DNA of 64,000 nucleotides from Pseudomonas sp. GM21 (GCF_000282215.1 NZ_AKJS01000142.1:1-64000), one strand, 5' to 3'. Counted from the stretch's first letter, positions 54,489 through 63,591 are shown. The notes: a model not told the origin generated them from the letters alone. Program-made: numbers and translations.

Positions 54489-54741
54489 GGCGTTTTGAAC
54501 CTCTTGAATTCACTGACTTTAAAGATGGCCTTTGAATGATTTACCCGCAGAGCGCTGCGCTTTGTCAGGTGCTGGAGCAGCGCCAGCAAAGCGGCATTTC
54601 AAACAGGCAAAGAAGGCAAAGCGGTACAGGGCCGACGGGGCCGGCAAAAAGAATTCAGGCGCGCCAACGCCAGCGGGCGTGTGCCTTGATGACTTGATCC
54701 AGGAGTTTACTGATGATCAACACGGAGAAGGTCTCTTTCAT
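54489..54741 (-). promoter_or_regulatory. Orphaned trpGDC leader/attenuator region
   Basis: This is the DNA that preceded trpG before integration. It holds a Trp-rich leader peptide (54655-54741), a GCCGGCCCCGTCGGC hairpin 12 nt after its stop, a larger GCTTTG...CAAAGC stem enclosing CTGG/CCAG, a CGCAG/CTGCG hairpin, and an old ribosome site AAGAGG before the lost trpG start. Attenuation of trpE and trpGDC has been described in Pseudomonas putida. Here the region is 40 kb from trpG and reads into the island. Confidence 0.75.
54655..54741 (-). CDS. trpL: trp leader peptide (trpGDC)
   Basis: 28-codon ORF, ATG at 54741, ending QVIKAHARWRWRA with two Trp codons in alternation just before the stop. 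The last 45 nt are nearly identical to the leader-like end upstream of trpE (58532-58576), which would not be expected by chance. The ribosome site is weak and a later start is possible. Confidence 0.68.
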   Translation of the reverse strand: MKETFSVLIISKLLDQVIKAHARWRWRA

Positions 54742-54897
54742 ACGTCCGGGCACAGTAACTTAGCCGGGCAGAGCGTGCAATATGGCCGGGGCTACTGCTC
54801 GCGAAACTATCAAAGGCTGCGCGACAGATGGCAAAAGGCTGGAAGTTTTTGGTACTGTCGTTTTGTTCACTACAACAATAAATAAATGGACTTGCTC
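54742..54897. other. Divergent promoter region of the trp leader and estA
   Basis: No gene. A 117-codon frame crossing this region on the plus strand runs antisense through the trp leader and is not credible. Promoters for the leftward trp leader and rightward estA should lie here; no consensus boxes stand out. Confidence 0.4.
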
Positions 54898-56808
54898 ATG
54901 ATCAAACAGACGTTGTTTGTACCGCTCGCAGGATGCTTGCTCGTGATGGCCTGCGCCCAAGCGAGCGCAGTACCGAATCCTTACACCGGTTTCGTCGTCT
55001 TCGGCGACAGCCTCAACGACGCCGGGACCTTTGCCGACACCGGCGGACCTGCCGGGTCGACCCAACGTTACACCAACCGGACGGGGCCGGTTTATCTGGA
55101 TGGCAGCGGCGAAGTCCGCTCGCTCAACTCCACGCAAATACTGGGTGGAAAACTGGGGTATTCGGCGGACCAGACCGCGTCATCGAATTCGGCGGTTCGC
55201 GCCAGCAATGGTCAGCCCGATGGCAACAACTGGGCCGTCGGCGGTTATCGCACCGATCAGATTCTCGATTCGATCACCACCACTTCCGCCACTGGCGAGC
55301 GTACCCGGGCGGGTTACCTGCCTTCGAACAACTTCCGTGCCGACCCGAACGCGCTGTATTACCTGTCGGGTGGCGGTAACGACTTCCTGCAAGGCCGCGT
55401 CACCAGCCTGCCTCAGGCCAGTGCCGCCGCCGACCGATTGGCCAACAGCGTGCAGACGCTGCAAACCACCGGGGCCAAATACATCATGGTCTGGCTGCTG
55501 CCCGATATCGGCCTGACGCCAGCAATCAACGGCAGCCCGCTGCAAGCGTTCACCTCTCAGCTCAGTGCCCAATTCAACACCGAATTGGTGAGCCGACTGC
55601 AGAACATCAATGCCGAAATCATCCCGCTGAACATCCCGGTGTTGCTCAATGAAGCTTTCGCCAACCCGGCCCAGTTCGGCCTGGCGACCGATCAGAACCT
55701 GACCGCCACCTGCTTCAGCGGCAGCGGCTGCACCGAGAACGCCCGTTACGGCATCAACAGCGCCACCCCAGACCCGACCAAGCTGATCTACAACGACTCG
55801 GTACACCCAACCGAAGCCGGGCAACGTCTGATCGCCGATTATGCGTACTCCCTGTTGTCAGCACCGTGGGAGCTGACGCTGCTGCCGCAAATGGCCCAAG
55901 GCACCCTGCGTTCTCACCAGGACGAACTGCGTAACCAATGGATGGCTGACTGGGAAAACTGGCAAGGCGTCGGCCAATGGCAAGCCATTGTTGCAGGCGG
56001 TGGCCAGCATCAGGATTTTGACGGGCAGGACAGCGTCGTCAGCGCCGACGGTAATGGGTACAACCTGAACATCGGTGGCAGCTACCGCCTCGACGATGCC
56101 TGGCGCGTCGGTGTGGCGGCCGGTTTCTATAACCAGAAGCTCGAAGCCGGGACTAACGACTCCGACTACAAGCTCAACACTTACCTGGGTACGGCATTCG
56201 CCCAATACCAACAAAATCGCGTATGGGCTGACATGGCGTTGACGGCCGGGCATCTGGATTACGACAGCCTCAAACGTAAATTCCAGCTGGGCGCCAACGA
56301 ACGCAGCGAAAAAGGCGACACCAGTGGCTACGTCGAAGCCGCTAGCGCTCGCCTCGGCTACGACATCGCACAGCAAGTCAGTAGCCCTTGGCACTTGTCG
56401 CCGTTTGTCAGCGCCGATTTCTCCAAGGTAAAAGTCGATGGTTACTCGGAGCAAGCCACTGATTCCACAGCGCTGAATTTTGCCGATCAGGAAAGTATTT
56501 CCCGACGTCTGGGCGTCGGTTTGCAGGGCAAATACCAGATCACCTCACAAACCGAGGTATTCGGCGAAGTGGCTCACGAGCGTGAGTACAACGACGATGT
56601 TCAGGACGTGACCATCAGCCTCAATAGCCTGCCCAACAATCAGTTCACGCTGGAAGGCTACACCCCGCAATCCAATCTGAACCGGGTGAACCTGGGTGTG
56701 AGCCACAACCTCACCAAGGAGCTGGCACTGCGCGCCAGCTACAACATTCGCAAGGATGATGACTTTACTCAGCAAGGGATTAACTTAGGGGTTGCGTTGG
56801 ACTTCTAA
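54898..56808 (+). CDS. estA: Autotransporter esterase EstA
   Basis: 636-aa outer-membrane lipase/esterase of the GDSL family, in P. aeruginosa needed for rhamnolipid production and motility. A signal peptide (MIKQTLFV...AQASA) is followed by the passenger with the nucleophile FGDSLNDAG, the oxyanion GGGNDF and the catalytic Asp/His in NDSVHPTEAG. The C-terminal third is a beta-barrel ending in GVALDF (terminal Phe). I use ATG 54898; an in-frame ATG four codons earlier is possible. It is core DNA that was next to trpG before the island arrived. Confidence 0.94.
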   Translation: MIKQTLFVPLAGCLLVMACAQASAVPNPYTGFVVFGDSLNDAGTFADTGGPAGSTQRYTNRTGPVYLDGSGEVRSLNSTQILGGKLGYSADQTASSNSAVRASNGQPDGNNWAVGGYRTDQILDSITTTSATGERTRAGYLPSNNFRADPNALYYLSGGGNDFLQGRVTSLPQASAAADRLANSVQTLQTTGAKYIMVWLLPDIGLTPAINGSPLQAFTSQLSAQFNTELVSRLQNINAEIIPLNIPVLLNEAFANPAQFGLATDQNLTATCFSGSGCTENARYGINSATPDPTKLIYNDSVHPTEAGQRLIADYAYSLLSAPWELTLLPQMAQGTLRSHQDELRNQWMADWENWQGVGQWQAIVAGGGQHQDFDGQDSVVSADGNGYNLNIGGSYRLDDAWRVGVAAGFYNQKLEAGTNDSDYKLNTYLGTAFAQYQQNRVWADMALTAGHLDYDSLKRKFQLGANERSEKGDTSGYVEAASARLGYDIAQQVSSPWHLSPFVSADFSKVKVDGYSEQATDSTALNFADQESISRRLGVGLQGKYQITSQTEVFGEVAHEREYNDDVQDVTISLNSLPNNQFTLEGYTPQSNLNRVNLGVSHNLTKELALRASYNIRKDDDFTQQGINLGVALDF

Positions 56809-56821
56809 AATCGCGAGGTAA

Positions 56822-56857
56822 AAAAAACGCGGCGTCCTTACAGGCGCCGCGTTTTTT
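56822..56857. terminator. Terminator between estA and trpE
   Basis: AAAAAACGCGGCG pairs with CGCCGCGTTTTTT around a 10-nt loop. It is bidirectional between two convergent genes. Confidence 0.93.
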
Positions 56858-56875
56858 ATGGCGTGAGCACAATCA

Positions 56876-56964
56876 TGTGGGAGCGAGCCTGCTCGCGAAG
56901 GGGTGGTGTCAGTCGACATCAACTTCGCTGATACACCGCTTTCGCGAGCAGGCTTACTCCTACA
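56876..56964. repeat. REP doublet, one arm diverged
   Basis: TGTGGGAGCGAGCCTGCTCGCGAA (56876-56899) faces TTTCGCGAGCAGGCTTACTCCTACA (56940-56964). It is the same REP family as at 12331, with two or three substitutions in the right arm. Confidence 0.88.
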
Positions 56965-56978
56965 GGTATTGCGTGGGC

Positions 56979-58460
56979 TCAGGTATCCGGGGTTTGCTCG
57001 GCCAGGGCCACGGCACGGAACATCGCGCGGCGTTTGTTCAGGGTTTCTTCCCATTCCAGCGCCGGTACCGAGTCGGCGACGATGCCGCCACCGGCCTGCA
57101 CGTGCAGCTCGCCGTTTTTGATCACCGCCGTGCGGATTGCAATGGCGGTGTCCATATTGCCGTTCCAGGCAAAATAACCCACCGCACCGCCGTAGACGCC
57201 ACGTTTCACCGGTTCCAGTTCGTCGATGATTTCCATCGCGCGAATCTTCGGCGCACCCGACAACGTGCCCGCCGGCAGAATCGCCCGCAGTGCATCCATC
57301 GCCGTCAGACCGGCCTTCAACTGCCCGGTGACGTTGGACACGATGTGCATCACGTTGGAATAACGCTCGATGACCATCTTCTCGGTGAGTTTCACCGAAC
57401 CGATTTCCGAGACCCGACCGGTGTCGTTACGACCCAGGTCGATCAGCATCAAGTGCTCGGCAATTTCCTTGTCGTCGGACAGCAGGTCTTTTTCCAGTGC
57501 CAGGTCGGCTTCTTCGTTGGCGCCGCGTGGGCGGGTGCCGGCTATCGGGCGCACGGTGATCAGGTTGTCTTCGACCCGCACCAGCACTTCCGGCGAACTG
57601 CCTACCACATGGAAGTCGCCGAAGTTGAAGAAGTACATATAAGGCGTCGGGTTGAAGCAACGCAGCGCCCGGTACAGATCGATCGGGGCTGCCTTGAAGT
57701 CGATCGACATGCGCTGGGACGGTACGACCTGCATGCAGTCACCGGCCAGGATGTATTCCTTGATGGTGTCGACGGCTTTTTCGTAATCGTCCTGGGTAAA
57801 GCTCGAACGGAACACCGGATCAGCCGACTGTTGCTTGCTGAAATCCAGGCCACGGCGCGGCGTGATCGGCTGGCGAAGCTTTTCCAGCAGTTCTTCCAGA
57901 CGTTCAAGGCCTTGTTCGAAAGCATCGACCTGTGCCGGGTCAGCCAGCACAATTGCGTGCATCTTGCCGGCGAGGTTGTCGAACACCACCACCGCATCGG
58001 AGACCATCAGCAGAATGTCCGGCACGCCCAGCGGATCCGGGTTCGGGCATTTGCCCAAGCGCTTCTCCACATACCGCACGCAGTCATAACCGAAATACCC
58101 CACCAGACCGCCGTTGAAACGCGGCAGACCGGCAATGGTCGGCACGTTGTAACGGGCCTTGAAGGTTTCGACGAAGGCCAGCGGGTCTTCAACGTCGTGA
58201 CTTTCGGTCTCGATGCCGTCGACGGTGATACTGACGTGATGGTCATGCACCCGCAGCACGGTGCGGCACGGCAGACCAATGATCGAATAACGGCCCCACT
58301 TTTCCCCGCCCTGAACCGATTCCAGCAGGTAGGAGTTCGGCTCGTCAGCCAGTTTCAGGTAGATCGACAGCGGCGTGTCGAAGTCAGCCAGGGTTTCGCA
58401 GGCAAGCGGGATGCGGTTGTAGCCGGCAGCGGCCAAACGCAGGAATTCTTCGCGGATCAT
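56979..58460 (-). CDS. trpE: Anthranilate synthase component I
   Basis: Converts chorismate to anthranilate with TrpG. The 493-aa protein has the Trp-feedback site LLESVQGGEKWGRYS, and catalytic-domain motifs PSQRMS, IAGTRPRG, DLGRND and GAPKIRAMEIIDELE. It lies just downstream of gph on the minus strand behind a leader with Trp codons. Confidence 0.97.
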   Translation of the reverse strand: MIREEFLRLAAAGYNRIPLACETLADFDTPLSIYLKLADEPNSYLLESVQGGEKWGRYSIIGLPCRTVLRVHDHHVSITVDGIETESHDVEDPLAFVETFKARYNVPTIAGLPRFNGGLVGYFGYDCVRYVEKRLGKCPNPDPLGVPDILLMVSDAVVVFDNLAGKMHAIVLADPAQVDAFEQGLERLEELLEKLRQPITPRRGLDFSKQQSADPVFRSSFTQDDYEKAVDTIKEYILAGDCMQVVPSQRMSIDFKAAPIDLYRALRCFNPTPYMYFFNFGDFHVVGSSPEVLVRVEDNLITVRPIAGTRPRGANEEADLALEKDLLSDDKEIAEHLMLIDLGRNDTGRVSEIGSVKLTEKMVIERYSNVMHIVSNVTGQLKAGLTAMDALRAILPAGTLSGAPKIRAMEIIDELEPVKRGVYGGAVGYFAWNGNMDTAIAIRTAVIKNGELHVQAGGGIVADSVPALEWEETLNKRRAMFRAVALAEQTPDT

Positions 58461-58576
58461 GGGGTAGCCTCGTGGCTTGAGGGTCTAACGGTCAGGTATG
58501 CAAACGCGCCGGTACGCCGGCCAGGAACAAGTCAGGCGCGCCAACGCCAGCGGGCCAGGGCCTTGATGACTTTCAT
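58461..58576 (-). promoter_or_regulatory. trpE leader with Trp codons, overlapping the 3' end of gph
   Basis: The end of gph contains an in-frame ATG (58576) giving MKVIKALARWRWRA and a stop at 58532; the preceding codon is also Trp. The segment is nearly identical to the trpGDC leader at 54655. A GCCGG-CGTA-CCGGC hairpin follows about 10 nt after the stop, before the trpE start. This is an attenuator-like layout in which the leader peptide is nested inside another gene. Confidence 0.6.
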
Positions 58577-59350
58577 CCAGAGTTTGCGAGTGACCACCAC
58601 GATGGCGTTTCCAGCAGGGGGTTGAACAGCGTCGCGCAACGTTATCTCAGCGGCTGGATCCAGGCAACCGCGAATTAGTTTGCGCAGATCGTCGATCACC
58701 AGCGCCGGCGACTCTTCGGCAATCGGCCGGCCATGGTTGTAGCCGTAACTGAGCGCCACACACTTGACCCCCGCCGCTTTCGCCGCCAGCACATCGCTGC
58801 GCGAATCGCCGACGAACAAGGATTGCGAGGCCGGGATGTTGGCCATTTTCATCACGAAAAACAGCGCGGCCGGGTCGGGCTTTTTTTGCGGCAAGGTATC
58901 GCCGCCGATGATCCATTTGAAGTAGCGGCCGATTTTCATCTGATCCAGCAGCGGCGCGACGAAACGCTCCGGCTTGTTGGTGATCAGCGCCATCTCCACG
59001 CCCTGCTTGTGCAGCCACTTCAAGGTATCGCGCACACCGGGGTAAACCACAGTCAGCTCATGGCTTGCGCCATAGGCCTGCATGAAAATCTCCAGTGCGC
59101 GTTCAGCCTCACTGTTGTCGACGGCGGAATGCTCGATGCTTCCCGCCAGCGCACGCCGCACCAATACCGGCGCGCCGTTGCCGACCCATTCACGTACCGA
59201 CTCGATGCCGGCAGGCTGACGCCCCAGCTTGAGCAGCATGTTATCCACAGCCGCTGCGAGGTCCGGGAGCGAATCGATCAGCGTGCCATCCAGATCGAAC
59301 ATCACCAGCCGCGGCAGACGCCCCGGGAACAACTGCTCAAAACCACTCAT
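58532..59350 (-). CDS. gph: Phosphoglycolate phosphatase
   Basis: 272-aa HAD-family phosphatase that removes 2-phosphoglycolate. Motif I is MFDLDGTLIDS, motif II ITNKPE, and motif IV FVGDSRSD. The last 25 residues (KVIKALARWRWRA) look like an extension and coincide with the trpE leader peptide. The start overlaps the rpe stop by 4 nt. Confidence 0.93.
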   Translation of the reverse strand: MSGFEQLFPGRLPRLVMFDLDGTLIDSLPDLAAAVDNMLLKLGRQPAGIESVREWVGNGAPVLVRRALAGSIEHSAVDNSEAERALEIFMQAYGASHELTVVYPGVRDTLKWLHKQGVEMALITNKPERFVAPLLDQMKIGRYFKWIIGGDTLPQKKPDPAALFFVMKMANIPASQSLFVGDSRSDVLAAKAAGVKCVALSYGYNHGRPIAEESPALVIDDLRKLIRGCLDPAAEITLRDAVQPPAGNAIVVVTRKLWMKVIKALARWRWRA

Positions 59351-60021
59351 GGGCGAGCCAGTGCCAGTTCGGCGCGCATCTTCTCGATCACTTCCTGATA
59401 GTTTGGCGTGTTGAAAATCGCCGAGCCCGCGACAAAGGTGTCAGCGCCAGCCGCAGCGATTTCACGAATGTTGTTCACGTTCACGCCGCCGTCGATTTCC
59501 AGGCGAATGTCACGCCCGGAGGCATCGATCAACGCACGCGCCTGGCGCAGTTTGTCGAGGGTGCCGGGGATGAACTTTTGCCCGCCAAAACCCGGGTTGA
59601 CGCTCATCAGCAAGATCATGTCGACCTTGTCCATCACGTATTCGAGCACGCTCAGCGGGGTCGCCGGGTTGAACACCAGGCCAGACTTGCAGCCGCCTTC
59701 GCGGATCAGTTGCAGGGAACGGTCGACGTGCTGCGAGGCTTCCGGATGGAAGGTGATGTAAGTCGCACCGGCTTCGATGAAGTCACCGACGATACGGTCC
59801 ACCGGGCTGACCATCAGGTGCGCGTCGATTGGCGCGGTCACGCCGTATTTACGCAGCGCCGCACACACCATCGGGCCGATGGTCAGGTTGGGCACGTAGT
59901 GGTTGTCCATGACATCGAAGTGCACGAAGTCGGCACCGGCGGCCAGGACGTTGTCCACTTCTTCACCCAGGCGGGCGAAGTCGGCGGAGAGAATCGACGG
60001 AGCAATGACGAAGGGCTGCAT
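59347..60021 (-). CDS. rpe: Ribulose-phosphate 3-epimerase
   Basis: Interconverts ribulose-5-phosphate and xylulose-5-phosphate. The 224-aa TIM barrel has IAPSILSADFARLGEE, the metal/catalytic VHFDVMDNHYVPN, MSVNPGFGGQ and EIDGGVN. Translationally coupled to gph. Confidence 0.96.
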   Translation of the reverse strand: MQPFVIAPSILSADFARLGEEVDNVLAAGADFVHFDVMDNHYVPNLTIGPMVCAALRKYGVTAPIDAHLMVSPVDRIVGDFIEAGATYITFHPEASQHVDRSLQLIREGGCKSGLVFNPATPLSVLEYVMDKVDMILLMSVNPGFGGQKFIPGTLDKLRQARALIDASGRDIRLEIDGGVNVNNIREIAAAGADTFVAGSAIFNTPNYQEVIEKMRAELALARP

Positions 60022-60136
60022 GACGCACCTTTTTGAGCGGAATCACGATGGCGCGCATTGTATACCTCATACTTTGGCGCGCGCACTGTGACCGCGATGA
60101 TTGGGCCTGCCTTCGATCATTAAGTCACGGCAGGCT

Positions 60137-61285
60137 CTAGTACGCCGCTCGGTAGATCTTCTCGATATCGGCGGCGCTCAATTTGCGTGGGTTGTTGCGC
60201 ATCAAGCGCTCGATCCCCGCCGCTTCAGCGGCCATGGCCGGGATGGCGTCCTCGGGAACGCCGAAGCTGCGCATGCCCAGCGGGATTTCCACCGCTGCGC
60301 ACAGTGCGGTCATCGCCTCCACGGCTTTGTCCGCGGCCTCGTTGGCACTCAGATGAGCGGTCTTCACCCCCATGGCCTCGGCAATATCTTGCATGCGCTC
60401 AACACAGGCCATCTTGTTCCAGGTCATGACATACGGCAGCAACAAGGCGTTGCTGACACCGTGGGCGATGTTGAAACGTCCGCCCAGCGGATAAGCTAGC
60501 GCATGCACCGCGCCAACCCCGGCATTGCCGAACGCCATACCCGCCATCAGGCTGGCGGTGGCCATGTCTTCGCGGGCTTGCAGGTTGGATGGATTGGCAT
60601 AGGCCTTGGGCAGCGCCTTGGCGATCAGCTTGATGGCGCCGATGGCCAGGGCATCAGTGATCGGCGAGGCATTGACGGACAGATAGGACTCGATGGCATG
60701 CACCAGTGCATCGACGCCACTGGCAGCGGTGACACTGCGCGGACAGGTCAGGGTCATTTGCGGACTGACGAGCGCCACGTCGGGTAATAGATAGTCGCTG
60801 ACGATGCCTTTTTTCAGCTGCGCGACCTTGTCGGAAAGGATCGCCACGTTGGTGACTTCCGACCCCGTACCGGCGGTGGTCGGGATGGCGATCAGCGGCG
60901 GGCCTTTACGCGGCACCTGATCGACACCGAACAGATCTTCCAGCGCGCCGTGGTAACCGGCATACGCCGCCACGCTCTTGGCAATGTCGATAGCACTGCC
61001 GCCGCCCAGACCGATCAAGCCGTCATGCCCGCCGTCGCGATAGACCCGCATGCAGTCTTCGACAATGGCGATTTCCGGGTCTGGCAGGACCCGGTCGAAA
61101 ATCTCGTAGGTGCGATCACCCAACTGCGCCAGCGCCAACTCGACCGTGCCGGATTTGACCAGTGCTGCATCGGTAACGATCAGCGGGTTATCGACATCAA
61201 GACGCGTCAGTTCAGCGGCGAGCTGCTCGATGGCACCTGCGCCGGTGATCAGTTTATGAGCAATTTTAAAAGAGGAAAGACTCAT
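60137..61285 (-). CDS. Iron-containing alcohol dehydrogenase
   Basis: 382-aa group III (Fe-ADH) enzyme with the NAD-binding GLGGGSAIDIAKS, IPTTAGTGSEVT and metal-binding His region GAVHALAYPLGGRFNIAHG. The physiological alcohol is not evident. The ATG at 61285 follows AGAGG; the in-frame start at 61321 would add 12 residues. Confidence 0.9.
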   Translation of the reverse strand: MSLSSFKIAHKLITGAGAIEQLAAELTRLDVDNPLIVTDAALVKSGTVELALAQLGDRTYEIFDRVLPDPEIAIVEDCMRVYRDGGHDGLIGLGGGSAIDIAKSVAAYAGYHGALEDLFGVDQVPRKGPPLIAIPTTAGTGSEVTNVAILSDKVAQLKKGIVSDYLLPDVALVSPQMTLTCPRSVTAASGVDALVHAIESYLSVNASPITDALAIGAIKLIAKALPKAYANPSNLQAREDMATASLMAGMAFGNAGVGAVHALAYPLGGRFNIAHGVSNALLLPYVMTWNKMACVERMQDIAEAMGVKTAHLSANEAADKAVEAMTALCAAVEIPLGMRSFGVPEDAIPAMAAEAAGIERLMRNNPRKLSAADIEKIYRAAY

Positions 61286-61398
61286 CGTGCGCAGCCTCTT
61301 ATAGATAGGGGAGCTGGGCACAATAGTAGCTGGGGATTGGGGTTTGTCCGTTATTCAGGTCGTGAATGACCAACGATCCCGAAACCACCACAATTCAA

Positions 61399-61490
61399 CT
61401 GTGGGAGCGAGCCTGCTCGCGATAGCGGTGTGTCATTCAACATTGATGTCGGCTGACACTACGCTTTCGCGAGCAGGCTCGCTCCCACAG
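61399..61490. repeat. REP doublet (REPIN)
   Basis: CTGTGGGAGCGAGCCTGCTCGCGA (61399-61422) and its exact reverse complement (61467-61490) flank 44 bp. Third copy of this repeat in the window. Confidence 0.92.
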
Positions 61491-61506
61491 GGGAAGATGT
61501 GTGGCG

Positions 61507-62331
61507 TCAGACCTGGGAAGTGCGCAGTTTTTCGCTGCGCCCGCGCAGCCATTCCAGGGTCAGCAGCAGGATTACCGAGAAGGCAATCAACAGTGTCGCG
61601 GCCGCCGCAATCGTCGGACTGAGGTTTTCACGAATCCCGCTGAACATCTGCCGTGGCAAGGTCGCTTGTTCGGGACCCGCGAGGAACAGCGTGACCACCA
61701 CTTCATCGAACGATGTCGCAAAGGCAAACAGCGCTCCAGAGATCACCCCCGGTGCAATCAACGGCAACGTCACCCGGCGGAATGCCGTCAGCGGCGAGGC
61801 ACCGAGACTTGCAGCGGCGCGCACCAGATTTTGGTTGAACCCCTGCAACGTCGCCGACACGGTGATGATCACAAACGGCACACCCAACACCGCATGCACC
61901 ACGATCAGCGAGAAGAAGCTATTGCCCAATCCCAACGGGGCAAAAAACAGGTAACTCGCCACACCAATGATCACCACCGGCACCACCATCGGCGAAATCA
62001 CCAGGGCCATGACCAGTGGCTTGCCGGGAAAGTCGCCGCGGGTCAGGCCGATCGCCGCAAGCGTACCGAAGATCATCGCCAGCACCGTCGCCGCTGGGGC
62101 AACAATGATGCTGTTCTTCAGGGCGCGCATCCATTCGGCCGAGCCAAAGAAGTCCTGATACCAGTGCAGCGAAAAGCCTTGCAGCGGGTACACCAGGAAA
62201 CTGCCCGAGTTGAACGACAGCGGAATAATCACCAGCACCGGCAAAATCAGGAACAGCAAAACCAGGCCGCAGAGAATCCGCAAACTGTAGAACCACACCC
62301 GCTCAACGGGCGACATATAAGGACTCAGCAT
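61507..62331 (-). CDS. agtD: ABC transporter permease, PotC/AgtD type
   Basis: 274-aa inner-membrane permease with about six helices and the ATPase-docking EAA loop RAAASLGASPLTAFRRVTLPLIAPG. It belongs to the spermidine/putrescine (PotC) branch. At this locus beside rpe, P. aeruginosa has agtABCD for 4-aminobutyrate/5-aminovalerate uptake, which is the basis of the name. It starts 12 bp after the partner permease. Confidence 0.82.
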   Translation of the reverse strand: MLSPYMSPVERVWFYSLRILCGLVLLFLILPVLVIIPLSFNSGSFLVYPLQGFSLHWYQDFFGSAEWMRALKNSIIVAPAATVLAMIFGTLAAIGLTRGDFPGKPLVMALVISPMVVPVVIIGVASYLFFAPLGLGNSFFSLIVVHAVLGVPFVIITVSATLQGFNQNLVRAAASLGASPLTAFRRVTLPLIAPGVISGALFAFATSFDEVVVTLFLAGPEQATLPRQMFSGIRENLSPTIAAAATLLIAFSVILLLTLEWLRGRSEKLRTSQV

Positions 62332-62343
62332 TTCGTTCTCCCC

Positions 62344-63591
62344 TTAGCTCAGGCGCAGGCGACTGGCACCCACCAGCCAGCTGTAAATCAGATAAAGCAC
62401 CACAGTCGCCAACAACAGCAGTCCACCCAGTGCGGTCGCCATGCCCCAGTTGATGCTGGTGTTGGTGTAGAAGGCGACGAAGTAGCTGACCATCTGATCG
62501 TTCGGGCTGCCCAGCAACGCCGGGGTGATGTAGTAGCCGATGGCGAGGATGAACACCAACAGGCAACCGGCACCGACACCGGCATAGGTCTGCGGGAAGT
62601 ACACGCGCCAGAAACTGGCGAACGGGTGGCAGCCGAGGGAAATCGCGGCACGCATGTAGGTTGGCGAGATGCCTTTCATGACGCTATAGATCGGCAAAAT
62701 CATGAATGGCAGCAGGATATGCACCATGGAGATGTAAACCCCGGTGCGGTTGAACACCAGTTCCAACGGTTTATCGATGATGCCCATGGCCATCAGGCCG
62801 CTGTTGATCAGGCCGCCCGATTGCAACAACACGATCCACGCAGCGACACGCACCAGGATCGAGGTCCAGAACGGCAGCAGGACCAGAATCATCAACAGGT
62901 TGCTTTGACGCGAAGGCAGGTTCGCCAGCAGGTAAGCCAATGGATACGCCAGCACCAGGCAGATCGCCGTAATGACCAGCCCCATCCAGAAGGTCCGGGC
63001 GAAGATATCCAGGTAAATCGCCTGATCGGGTGTCGCCGGGGCCAGTTCGCCGAGGTCATCGATCCGATGATCGACCGCCGCCAGCAGGTAGTAAGGCGTA
63101 ATGCTGCTGACGTTGCGGCGCACCGCTTGCCAGTAGGCCGGGTCGCCCCAACGCTCGTCGAGCGCTTCCAGCGCTTCTTTATAGGAAGCCGGTTCAGTGG
63201 CGAACGGCAAGGCACGCGCGGTTTTGGTCAGCAGGCTGCGGTAGCCGGCCAGTTCCATGTTCAAGCGCTTGGACAAATCGCCCAGGGTTTGATTCTTGCG
63301 GGCTTCGGCGAGGTCTTCGCTGGCCGCTTTGTAAACCGGTTCAGCGGGCAGGCCTCGGCCGTCCCAGCCAGCGATGGCCGACACAGTGCGCGGCATGCCG
63401 CCGACCACTTCCGGGTTACCCACGCTTTTGTAGAGCAGCGCCACGATTGGCACCAGGAACACCAGCAACAGAAACAGCACCAACGGCGCGATCAAGGCTT
63501 GAGCCTTCCAGCGGTTGATCCGCTCGGCGTGCTTGAGTCGCTGCTTCAAGGTGGGGTCAGTGCCCGCGTTCAGGGGAATGGCGGTGGCCAT
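62344..63591 (-). CDS. agtC: ABC transporter permease, PotB/AgtC type
   Basis: 415-aa permease. The first helix is followed by a periplasmic insertion of about 150 residues (VSAIAGWDGRGLP...AAVDHRIDDLG) not found in classical PotB. The core has five further helices and the EAA loop MRAAISLGCHPFASFWRVYFPQ. It forms the membrane pore with AgtD. The extended loop is seen in this transporter subgroup. Confidence 0.82.
   Translation of the reverse strand: MATAIPLNAGTDPTLKQRLKHAERINRWKAQALIAPLVLFLLLVFLVPIVALLYKSVGNPEVVGGMPRTVSAIAGWDGRGLPAEPVYKAASEDLAEARKNQTLGDLSKRLNMELAGYRSLLTKTARALPFATEPASYKEALEALDERWGDPAYWQAVRRNVSSITPYYLLAAVDHRIDDLGELAPATPDQAIYLDIFARTFWMGLVITAICLVLAYPLAYLLANLPSRQSNLLMILVLLPFWTSILVRVAAWIVLLQSGGLINSGLMAMGIIDKPLELVFNRTGVYISMVHILLPFMILPIYSVMKGISPTYMRAAISLGCHPFASFWRVYFPQTYAGVGAGCLLVFILAIGYYITPALLGSPNDQMVSYFVAFYTNTSINWGMATALGGLLLLATVVLYLIYSWLVGASRLRLS

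Noticed and set aside
54532..54885. 117-codon plus-strand frame before estA
   Set aside because: Low-complexity composition, crosses the trp leader antisense, and no ribosome site; the minus-strand leader explains the conservation better.
56877..58625. 582-codon open frame antisense to trpE
   Set aside because: Starts inside a REP element and covers trpE on the opposite strand; no recognisable domain.
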